Part shown: positions 28,261 to 35,937 of the stretch, piece after piece
How the letters are laid out: every line of letters starts with the position of its first letter
How positions within the stretch are numbered: the first letter of the stretch is position 1
Origin: an uncultured Litorivicinus sp.
GTDB taxonomy: Bacteria; Pseudomonadota; Gammaproteobacteria; Pseudomonadales; Litorivicinaceae
Reading direction: 5' to 3'
DNA length: 64,000 nucleotides
Assembly (NCBI GenBank): GCA_902558075.1
Contig: CACECO010000007.1
Location: forward strand, 1-64,000
Notes under the pieces: model-generated
The model's database searches: none
The model's input: the letters and a program-made list of their open reading frames with translations, nothing else
Told to the model about the DNA's origin: nothing
Translations under genes and position numbers: made by a program

Positions 28261-29005
28261 GGGTGCAGGCGTGGTGCACGCGTCCGGTTACGGATCAATC
28301 TGGCACGCGCGGCTTGTACCCAAAACGCACCGGTTTAAATATCGATCAGCGATGTTATACCTTGACCTTGATCGTCTGGATGATTTCTCCGACAGCATAC
28401 TTCGCGTGAATCGACACGGAGCGTTGAGTTTTCGAACGCGGCATCATCTATGTGATGATCAAGACCCCAGTGGTGACGCGGCGCGAACGTTTGTGAGATC
28501 ACAATTTAAAATCGATGTCTCGGGCCCAGTGAAACTGCTCACGAATCCACATTGCTTCGGTATCGGGTTTAATCCTTTATCAGTGTATTTCTTACATCAG
28601 GAAGATGGATCACCGGGGGCATTGATCTATGAGGTTTCCAACACTCCATGGAACGAAATTCATCGTTACGTAATTCCCTACGACCAGGTTGCTTTGGGTG
28701 GAGAGTATTGGTTCGAGAAAGTATTTCACGTTTCTCCTTTCAACCCAATGACACAGCACTACGTCACCAAAGTTCAGTGGCCGACAGATGGTTACACATC
28801 AATTTACTTAGGTCTTCAGAACAAAGGCGCAGATCATCTAATGTTTGAAGCAGGCTTAACCCTAGATCTTACACCTTACGAAGGGCGATCGATGAAGCCT
28901 TTATTTCTTGGACTTTGGCCGCAGACATTTTTAGTAGTTGGCGGAATTTACCGAGAGGCATTCGCTTTATGGCGAAAAGGTCTGACATACCACCCACACC
29001 CCTAA
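28253..29005 (+). CDS. DUF1365 family protein
   Basis: The 250-residue protein matches DUF1365: an early GSIWHARLVPKTHRFKY, then RTRHHLCDDQDPS, FGIGFNPLSVYF, YEVSNTPWNEIH and KVFHVSPFNPM. I choose ATG 28253, which overlaps the previous stop by 8 nt. The frame is open 72 nt further upstream, but that part is antisense-like to the flavoprotein end and does not match the family. The biochemical role is unknown. The family is nearly always found with a COG2907 flavoprotein and a Cfa-like methyltransferase, as here. Confidence 0.88.
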   Translation: MSEGAGVVHASGYGSIWHARLVPKTHRFKYRSAMLYLDLDRLDDFSDSILRVNRHGALSFRTRHHLCDDQDPSGDAARTFVRSQFKIDVSGPVKLLTNPHCFGIGFNPLSVYFLHQEDGSPGALIYEVSNTPWNEIHRYVIPYDQVALGGEYWFEKVFHVSPFNPMTQHYVTKVQWPTDGYTSIYLGLQNKGADHLMFEAGLTLDLTPYEGRSMKPLFLGLWPQTFLVVGGIYREAFALWRKGLTYHPHP

Positions 29006-29013
29006 GGATAGAT

Positions 29014-30297
29014 ATGACGCAAACAACGACAGAACTAAAGTCTTTAATCGTCCGAGAGTCAAAGGATCTGACAATCGCTCAAAAGCTCGCGCGCAGAGGA
29101 TTACTCCGAGCGTTTTCGAACGCGCGTTATGGCCGTTTAACCATCGCTGATGGAGAAGACACGTTTGCGTTCGAAGGCAGTGAAGCAGGCCCTGAAGCCC
29201 ACATAACTATTCTGGACCCACAAGCGTGGGCCGACGTTGCATTCCGAGGTTCAGTTGGGAGCGGTGAAGCCTACATGGGAGGATATTGGGTCACTAGCTC
29301 CCTCGATCAGGTGATTCGCTTCTTTGTGGCCAATAGCCACCTCACAGATCAACTGGAAAACGGCTTAACTCGAGTATTCCGCGCAATCCTTGCAACAGCA
29401 CATTGGCTCAACAAAAATACAGTCAAAGGCTCGAAAAAGAACATCGAAGCACACTATGATCTTGGTAACCAACTGTTTGAGACCTTTCTTGATCCAACGT
29501 TGATGTATTCATCGGCGCTGTTTGCTGACGACACAACTAACCTACATGATGCGTCAATCGAAAAACTCGACCACATCTGCCGAAAGTTACAGCTTTCGTC
29601 AACCGATCATGTGCTTGAAATTGGGACTGGCTGGGGTGGTTTTGCAATCCATGCCGCTGAGAGTTATGGCTGTCAGGTTACCACGACCACAATTTCTGAA
29701 GAGCAGTATGAACATGCCATCCAGTTAATTCGAGAACGTGGTCTCAGCGATCGAATCACGGTCCTAAAAAAGGACTATCGGGATTTGACTGGGCAATATG
29801 ACAAACTCGTATCGATCGAAATGATTGAAGCAGTTGGGCATCATTTTCTCGATACTTACGTCAATACTCTCTCTCAAAGACTGAAGCCTGACGGTCTTGC
29901 TCTGATTCAAGCAATTACAATTGTCGAGCAGCGGTACCAAATCGCTGTAAATAGTGTTGATTTTATTAAGCGCTACATTTTCCCTGGCGGCTTTATTCCA
30001 TCGATTGGAAGCATTATGCAATCGGTTGGTCGAGCATCAGACCTGAGACTGCTCCATCTTGAAGACTTTGCGAGCCACTATGCAAGAACACTCGCGGCAT
30101 GGCGGAAGCGCTTCACGGAAGAAAAGGATCGCATTTTAATGCTCGGATACGATGAGCGGTTTTGCCGAATGTGGGAATTTTATCTTGCATACTGCGAAGG
30201 TGGTTTTCATGAGCGACAATTGGGTCTGGCACAGCTCATCCTCGCGAAGCCGAAAGCGCGGCAAGAAGCACCAGTGATTCCACTAAGCCTCGCCTAA
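29014..30297 (+). CDS. Cyclopropane-fatty-acyl-phospholipid synthase-like methyltransferase
   Basis: The 427-residue protein has an N-terminal lipid-binding region and a C-terminal SAM domain with the motif LEIGTGWGGFAIHA at about residue 201. It also has the family-typical AHYDLGNQLFETFLDPTLMYSSALF and the catalytic-region YIFPGGFIPS. The enzyme transfers a methyl(ene) group from SAM to the double bond of phospholipid acyl chains. Whether the product is a cyclopropane ring or, with the operon flavoprotein, a methyl-branched or furan chain cannot be told. The start ATG has AAGGA six bases upstream. The stop overlaps the next ATG (TAATG). Confidence 0.9.
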   Translation: MTQTTTELKSLIVRESKDLTIAQKLARRGLLRAFSNARYGRLTIADGEDTFAFEGSEAGPEAHITILDPQAWADVAFRGSVGSGEAYMGGYWVTSSLDQVIRFFVANSHLTDQLENGLTRVFRAILATAHWLNKNTVKGSKKNIEAHYDLGNQLFETFLDPTLMYSSALFADDTTNLHDASIEKLDHICRKLQLSSTDHVLEIGTGWGGFAIHAAESYGCQVTTTTISEEQYEHAIQLIRERGLSDRITVLKKDYRDLTGQYDKLVSIEMIEAVGHHFLDTYVNTLSQRLKPDGLALIQAITIVEQRYQIAVNSVDFIKRYIFPGGFIPSIGSIMQSVGRASDLRLLHLEDFASHYARTLAAWRKRFTEEKDRILMLGYDERFCRMWEFYLAYCEGGFHERQLGLAQLILAKPKARQEAPVIPLSLA

Positions 30298-30779
30298 TGT
30301 GGGCAATCATTCGCAACCTTGGTGTATTCCAAAGTTTATGGTTTCTATTAGTTCTTGGTGGCGACGCGTACGCTGTATTCGCTCTCGGATGGCTTCTGTT
30401 CCACTATGTGAGCTATAGCGACCCTCAAGAAAAGCGTCTGCTTCTGATCTACGCCGTGCTCGGCATCGTGATGGATAGTAGTTTAACCGCATTGGGTGTC
30501 TATCAATTCAGTGGTGACGCATGGCCGATACCACTCTGGCTTATCGCGCTGTGGTTAATTTTCCCAACTACGCTGTCGCATGGTTTGCGGTGGTGCTGGT
30601 CGGGAAAACCTTGGATAGTAATCGCTAGCGCTCTCGGAGCGGCTTTGACCTATGTGGGTGGCGCGACTCTTGGTAATCTCGAATTTCCGTTTGGCGAAAA
30701 GGTCACAGTGATCATCTTGACCGCTTGCTGGGTTCTATATTTTGGGCTTGTTCGTGTGATGACTTTACAGAAATCTTGA
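30297..30779 (+). CDS. DUF2878 integral membrane protein
   Basis: The 160-residue protein has about five membrane segments, including FLLVLGGDAYAVFALGWLLF and WLIALWLIFPTTLSHGL, a pattern that fits DUF2878. The function is unknown. It is coupled to the Cfa-like gene by TAATG and is the last gene of the photolyase operon. Its 3' end overlaps convergent rlmKL by 68 bp. DUF2878 genes commonly follow such Cfa/DUF1365 sets. Confidence 0.8.
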   Translation: MWAIIRNLGVFQSLWFLLVLGGDAYAVFALGWLLFHYVSYSDPQEKRLLLIYAVLGIVMDSSLTALGVYQFSGDAWPIPLWLIALWLIFPTTLSHGLRWCWSGKPWIVIASALGAALTYVGGATLGNLEFPFGEKVTVIILTACWVLYFGLVRVMTLQKS

Positions 30780-32901
30780 AGAGTACGTGCGGCGGCTTAC
30801 GGTCGAAATCTACATCGATACTTTGCCAAGTGATATCTTCGACCGAATAACCATCGGAAACGGCGTCGTCAAGCGTAAAATTCCTAAAATTATTCGAAAA
30901 ATAGATCACCCCACCAGGGGCAAGCCAGTGGGCGCACGCATCAATGAGTGCGCGATGATCGCGTTGGATATCAAGCGTTTGCCCAGTACTCTTGGTGTTC
31001 GAAAATGTTGGCGGATCAAGCAGTATCAGGTCAAAGTTTGCTTGCGGATCGACCTGCAACCAATCCAGAACGTTGGCTCGAATAAATTGATAGTGTTTTG
31101 GGTTGAGTCCATTTTTCTCAAAATTGCGATGAGCCCAAGTCAGATAGGTTTTCGACTTGTCGATACTTGTCACAGCCCGCGCAAAACCTTTAGCTGCAGC
31201 AATACTCAACGCTCCGGTATAACAGAACAAGTTGAGTACCCGTTGACCGCGACAAGATTCAAGAAGCTCCAGTCTCAACGGCCGATGGTCAAGAAACAAA
31301 CCCACGTCGGTATAGCTAGTCAGATTCACTTCAAATCGCATACCATTTTCAACGACGTCAATATAGAGCGGTTCGGCGCGCCTTTCATATTGTGAGTTAC
31401 CCGATTGCCGAAAGCGTTCCTTATAGACGACATGCCTGAAAGGGATACCTAAATGCTTCGGAACCCATTGCCGGACCAACTGCCGCCGATGGTTGGCTTT
31501 TTTCGGGTCAATCGTTTTTGGTGGTCGATATTCCTGAATATGTAAATAATCAGCGAATTGATCAATGACCACATTATATTCGGGTAAATCAGAATCATAG
31601 ATTCGGTAGCAATTGATATTCCGATTTTTCAATAACTTAGATCGCGATTTGAGATTTTTTGAGAGGCGATTGAGTAATGGCAGTATGTCTTTGGGAGGAT
31701 CAGTTTCGTGCTGACGATCAACCGCTTGGGGAGATACCCCTAAGCGGAACTTGGCAATATTGAGCCGAAGTCCTCCTGCTAGTATTTCCCATTTCTTATC
31801 TGCGCGTAATCCGAGCGCTTGAATCAACTCCTTTTCTGAGGTCACTAAACCGAGCTGAGCATTCTGAAATACCTTACAACGATTTCCAAGAGTTCGGTAC
31901 AAGCTAACCAGATCATCATTTCGACCCAATCGAGTGCCGTAAGGAGGATTAGCCAGAATCCAGACTATTTCTGCATTCGTGATTTGAGCTATAGCTGGTG
32001 ACAAAGATTCAATATCGCTGACTTCAACAGAAATTCGGTCAGACAGTCCTGCGCGCTCGATATTGGCCCGTGCACGATCGACCGCCTCAGCATTAATATC
32101 AAATCCCAGAAAACGTGTCGGGGTTTGAATTTCGTTAAATCTTGTAGTGGTAACTAAATCAGTCCAAGAAATCATTTCTAATCCTGTCCAACGAGATAGT
32201 TGGTTTACAAGCCGCTGTCTTTGTGGCGCAATCTGATTCAAACGCATACAGGCCTCAATCAGGATCGTTCCACTGCCACAGCAAGGATCGATAATCACAG
32301 ATGGTGGATGCTGGTCGATCTTCAACCGCGCCAGCATAACTTGGGCAAGTGTTTCCCGTAGAGGTGCCTCGCCCCCAACGGTTCTGTAGCCACGCTGATT
32401 GAGTGGCGCACGGTTTAAATTGATTCCGATATCAACCTGTCCACGACCAAACCGGATCGCAAGGCGTAACGCTGGGTCTTCTGAGTCATATTCTGGTCGT
32501 GAGCGCTTGGCTAACGTGGCTTGATCACGAATTGCATCCATCACTAATTGACCAGCGAAACGCGTATTTTTTAACCAACTGACTTTGCCGGTGATATCTA
32601 CCCGAATAGTCTCCGCTGCATGAAGATGTGCATTCCAGTTAATCGTTCTCAGTAACCCCCGAAATTGGTCCACTGTTATCGCCTCTCCACGTGCCAACAA
32701 CCAAACAACACGATCTCCGACTCGTGTCATCAAAAGCATTCGATATGCATCGTGAAGCGAACCGGTCGCAGTGACCCATCCGAGCTGGCGACCTTTGACT
32801 TCAAGGCCAAGTGCCTGAACCTCGTCAGCAACTAAATCATCTGTGGCAAGAAGAGTTCCAATTGCAAAAACACCTGTGCTATTTTCATTGTCGTGGTTCA
32901 T
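30712..32901 (-). CDS. rlmL: 23S rRNA methyltransferase RlmKL (m7G2069 and m2G2445)
   Basis: The protein modifies two guanines of 23S rRNA and joins two methyltransferases. The N-terminal half has a THUMP domain and an RlmL domain with IIDPCCGSGTILIEA and the base-flipping motif ANPPYGTRL. The C-terminal half is RlmK, with LNLFCYTGALSIAAAKG and LDPPTFSNTK. The 729-residue length compares with 702 in E. coli. I use ATG 32901; a TTG two codons upstream is open. The 3' end overlaps the DUF2878 gene by 68 bp. It is divergent from rmf with 70 nt between starts. Confidence 0.95.
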   Translation of the reverse strand: MNHDNENSTGVFAIGTLLATDDLVADEVQALGLEVKGRQLGWVTATGSLHDAYRMLLMTRVGDRVVWLLARGEAITVDQFRGLLRTINWNAHLHAAETIRVDITGKVSWLKNTRFAGQLVMDAIRDQATLAKRSRPEYDSEDPALRLAIRFGRGQVDIGINLNRAPLNQRGYRTVGGEAPLRETLAQVMLARLKIDQHPPSVIIDPCCGSGTILIEACMRLNQIAPQRQRLVNQLSRWTGLEMISWTDLVTTTRFNEIQTPTRFLGFDINAEAVDRARANIERAGLSDRISVEVSDIESLSPAIAQITNAEIVWILANPPYGTRLGRNDDLVSLYRTLGNRCKVFQNAQLGLVTSEKELIQALGLRADKKWEILAGGLRLNIAKFRLGVSPQAVDRQHETDPPKDILPLLNRLSKNLKSRSKLLKNRNINCYRIYDSDLPEYNVVIDQFADYLHIQEYRPPKTIDPKKANHRRQLVRQWVPKHLGIPFRHVVYKERFRQSGNSQYERRAEPLYIDVVENGMRFEVNLTSYTDVGLFLDHRPLRLELLESCRGQRVLNLFCYTGALSIAAAKGFARAVTSIDKSKTYLTWAHRNFEKNGLNPKHYQFIRANVLDWLQVDPQANFDLILLDPPTFSNTKSTGQTLDIQRDHRALIDACAHWLAPGGVIYFSNNFRNFTLDDAVSDGYSVEDITWQSIDVDFDRKPPHVLFKISVKSSHEQAQNIEPSKRSR

Positions 32902-32971
32902 TAGCAATCACAAGTGGCAACCAAAGATAAGGGGTCGGTTTTAGACGCCGACTCCGAGGAGATCACAGTTG

Positions 32972-33181
32972 ATGAAAACGATAAAACGTAGCTTAATTGA
33001 CCGTTTCTATAATCGCGGTTACCGCGCTGGTATTGGTGGTAAATCAAGGGAACTTTGCCCTGCCTTAGCCGGCTCGGGTCGCGATGCCTGGCTCTCAGGT
33101 TGGCGAGATGGTCGAGCTGCTTCTTGGGACGGCCTAACCGGCGTGTCCGGGATTCATTGTGACCCAGAAATCGCTTCATAA
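32972..33181 (+). CDS. rmf: Ribosome modulation factor
   Basis: RMF joins 70S ribosomes into inactive 100S dimers in stationary phase. The 69-residue basic protein has the family core RFYNRGYRAGIGGKSRELCP, then WLSGWRDGR. The tail WDGLTGVSGI is the longer form I recall from Pseudomonas rather than the 55-residue E. coli form. The ATG has GAGGAG ten bases upstream. The order rlmKL-rmf-pyrD matches Pseudomonas. The leader has a short GTCGG/CCGAC inverted repeat just before the ribosome site. Confidence 0.9.
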   Translation: MKTIKRSLIDRFYNRGYRAGIGGKSRELCPALAGSGRDAWLSGWRDGRAASWDGLTGVSGIHCDPEIAS

Positions 33182-33232
33182 CGATGCAACGTGCCACGTC
33201 CTCACAAGGGACGTGGTTGAAGTGCTCTTGTC

Positions 33233-34231
33233 TCATCGGGTCATCCTAATTGCGGCTCGTACTAAACCTGGACCTCGATAAATCAACCCTGTATAGACCT
33301 GAACAAGGGTAGCACCGAGCTCTAATCGTCTTTGCGCATCCTCTCCAGACATTACTCCACCAACTGAAATGACAGGCAGTGTCGTCTCAAGAGTATCTAT
33401 TGCAATTCTCAAACAATGCTCGGCTTTGGTCGTCAACGGTGCCCCAGACAGACCCCCAGATTCCACCCGAAAATTGCTTCTCAGTCCCTCTCGGCCAAGA
33501 GTGGTATTAGTCAAAATCACACCATCCACTTGAGTCCTTTTGAGCGCTTCAAGCACTTGAATTAAATCTTTATTATCAAAGTCGGGCGGGAGTTTAACAA
33601 ATACAGGTAAGTAGTGGCCCCTCCGATTGTTTAGATCAGTCCGCGCCTCCAGTACAGGCGCCACCACACCTAAAATTTTTCTGGCTTCCGCTAAATCACG
33701 TAGCCTAGGCGTATTAGGACTCGATACATTGATCGTGATGTAGTCGCATACCGTCGCAACCTTTTGAATACAGGTGACATAGTCGAGATGCGCATCTTCA
33801 TTCGACGTATCTTTATTCTTTCCGATATTAACGCCAATAATTCCTTGATAGGGATGCTCCTGCAATCGCTCAACGAGCGCGTCGATCCCGTGATTATTAA
33901 AACCAAATCGATTGATCAAACCAGCATCTTCTTCAAGTCGAAATAAACGAGGCTTCGGATTACCGGACTGGGGACGAGGGGTCACTGTGCCCACTTCAAG
34001 ATGACCAAAGCCAAGACGAGAAAAACCAGAAATGGCCACCCCGTCTTTATCAAGACCCGCTGCCAATCCAATTGCATTCTTGAATTGCAATCCGGCGATC
34101 TCACAAGGCCGACCTTCCTCAGGAACTGAGGGTCCGAGGCATTGACCGAGTGCTTTTAGGGAATTGATCGTCAGATCGTGTGCCAACTCTGGATTAATCC
34201 GAAATAGTGCAGGCTTGATTAGTGAATACAC
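33233..34231 (-). CDS. pyrD: Dihydroorotate dehydrogenase (quinone), class 2
   Basis: PyrD oxidises dihydroorotate to orotate in pyrimidine synthesis and passes electrons to quinone at the inner membrane. The 332-residue protein has the class 2 N-terminal helical region (YSLIKPALFRINPELAHD), GLAAGLDKDG, EVGTVTPRPQ, the catalytic Ser in NVSSPNTPRL and ILTNTTLGRE. I place the start at GTG 34231: GGGGAG lies five bases upstream and the product then aligns with E. coli PyrD (336 residues). The longest frame would add 19 residues from 34288. Confidence 0.95.
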   Translation of the reverse strand: MYSLIKPALFRINPELAHDLTINSLKALGQCLGPSVPEEGRPCEIAGLQFKNAIGLAAGLDKDGVAISGFSRLGFGHLEVGTVTPRPQSGNPKPRLFRLEEDAGLINRFGFNNHGIDALVERLQEHPYQGIIGVNIGKNKDTSNEDAHLDYVTCIQKVATVCDYITINVSSPNTPRLRDLAEARKILGVVAPVLEARTDLNNRRGHYLPVFVKLPPDFDNKDLIQVLEALKRTQVDGVILTNTTLGREGLRSNFRVESGGLSGAPLTTKAEHCLRIAIDTLETTLPVISVGGVMSGEDAQRRLELGATLVQVYTGLIYRGPGLVRAAIRMTR

Positions 34232-34297
34232 AACAACTCCCCGGTTGGAAGGCTCGCTATGGTATCGAACCTTCCGGTCGAGAGCCATGAAATCCGG

Positions 34298-35935
34298 TTA
34301 AGTAAGAGTTGTTTGCTCATCATCCAAGTGAAAGGAATCTTTTGAGACGAGTGACCAATATGTTCTGAGACGCGGATCCTCGATCACACCCTCTCCTGTC
34401 AATAATGCACCATCAGAGACGCGTGGATAAATCTGATCAGCAAGTTTGATTTGACTCGCCGATAGACGTCTGACGATATGACGCCGGTTTAAGTCTTTTG
34501 GATGAGGAATTCCAGCTGCTCCCAGCAATTCGGCAACTGCCTCGAGGGTGTGCTTATGGAAGTTTCGTACTCGTTCAGCACGCGATGGAATATCAATGGC
34601 TCGATACCGCTGAGGATCCATAGTTGTGATTCCTGTCGGACAATGCCCTGAACCACAATCTTTCGCTTGGATACATCCAAGAGCAAACATAAATGGCCGC
34701 GCCATATTGCACCAGTCAGCGCCTAAGGCACAGACACGCGTAATGTCGTATGCGCTCACAATCTTTGCAGACGCTCCAATTTTAACCCGCTCTCTTAAGC
34801 CGGCTCCACGTAGCGCATTATCGACGAAAACGATCGCATCTCGAAGTGGTGATCCTATATGGTCAGAAAATTCAGTAGGAGCGGCCCCTGTCCCACCCTC
34901 GGAGCCATCAATCGTTATGAAATCGAGCACCTCTCCAGTTTCAACCATCGCTTTTACCAAAGCTACAAACTCCCACGGATGACCGATACAGAGCTTGACG
35001 CCAACGGGTTTACCGCCAGACAGTGTTTTCAAACGTCTACTGAACTCAAGAAGCCCTATGGGTGTTGAAAATTCGGCATGACTCGCTGGCGACTCACACG
35101 TTTGGCCGACTGGGATTCCCCGCGTCCGCGCAATTTCTTCAGTCACTTTTGGCGCAGGCAACACACCACCGTGCCCGGGCTTAGCACCTTGGCTTAGCTT
35201 AATCTCGATCATTTTGACTTGAGTTGAAGCCACGTTTTGTTTAAATAATTCTGTGTCAAAGCAACCTTCAGGGGTGCGGCAGCCGAAATAACCGGTTGAA
35301 ATCTGCCAGATCAAATCTCCACCGCCAGATGCGTGATAACGAGACAACGATCCTTCTCCCGTATTCTGTGCAAATCCACCGAGTTGAGCCCCTTGACTCA
35401 GCGCTTGCACAGCAGGCGGGGATAATGCGCCAAATGACATACCAGAAATATTTAATAAAGACATCGAATACGTGAGATCTTTACCAGGAACACCGACTTC
35501 CGTTCGAAAATCATGGTCAGTAATTTTGATCGGATTAACTGAGTGATTCAGCCAATTGAAATCCTCCTCGTATACAGCCTTTTCTGTTCCGAACGATCGC
35601 TTTGCTTGGTTATTCTTTGCACGCTGATAAACCATCGCCCGCTGGTTTCGTGAATATGGCGTTTCATCGGTATCTGACTCCCAAAAGTACTGACGCAATT
35701 CAGGTCGAATACTTTCCAACAGGTAGCGTAAACGACCCATTAGTGGATAATTTGCGCGAACTGGATGCGTACTCTTGAAGTAATCTCGGCAACCTAAAAT
35801 CGCAAAGAAACCAAATACCACTGTCGGCCAGATCATGTGTGACGACAGCAAGATTCCCAGAGCCGATAACATTGTCAAACCGCATATCGCTGCCCAAATA
35901 GCGTAACGACCGAATAAAATTTCTTTCAAAAGCAT
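34298..35935 (-). CDS. FMN-binding glutamate-synthase-like protein with membrane anchor
   Basis: The 545-residue protein starts with two membrane segments (about residues 12-32 and 34-50) and continues as a GltB2-type FMN barrel. It has NISGMSFGALSPPAVQAL, IEIKLSQGAKPGHGG, FITIDGSEGGTGAAP, and a C-x5-C-x4-C set in CIQAKDCGSGHCPTG, the same spacing as the [3Fe-4S] ligands of glutamate synthase. There is no amidotransferase domain and no GltD partner nearby, so ordinary glutamate synthase activity is unlikely. The family is widespread but its reaction is unknown. It lies between pepN (2 nt) and pyrD on the same strand. Confidence 0.85.
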   Translation of the reverse strand: MLLKEILFGRYAIWAAICGLTMLSALGILLSSHMIWPTVVFGFFAILGCRDYFKSTHPVRANYPLMGRLRYLLESIRPELRQYFWESDTDETPYSRNQRAMVYQRAKNNQAKRSFGTEKAVYEEDFNWLNHSVNPIKITDHDFRTEVGVPGKDLTYSMSLLNISGMSFGALSPPAVQALSQGAQLGGFAQNTGEGSLSRYHASGGGDLIWQISTGYFGCRTPEGCFDTELFKQNVASTQVKMIEIKLSQGAKPGHGGVLPAPKVTEEIARTRGIPVGQTCESPASHAEFSTPIGLLEFSRRLKTLSGGKPVGVKLCIGHPWEFVALVKAMVETGEVLDFITIDGSEGGTGAAPTEFSDHIGSPLRDAIVFVDNALRGAGLRERVKIGASAKIVSAYDITRVCALGADWCNMARPFMFALGCIQAKDCGSGHCPTGITTMDPQRYRAIDIPSRAERVRNFHKHTLEAVAELLGAAGIPHPKDLNRRHIVRRLSASQIKLADQIYPRVSDGALLTGEGVIEDPRLRTYWSLVSKDSFHLDDEQTTLT

Positions 35936-35937
35936 TT

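Noticed and set aside
30787-31395. 202-residue plus-strand ORF after the DUF2878 gene
   Set aside because: It lies opposite the conserved RlmK domain of rlmKL and shows no recognisable motif.
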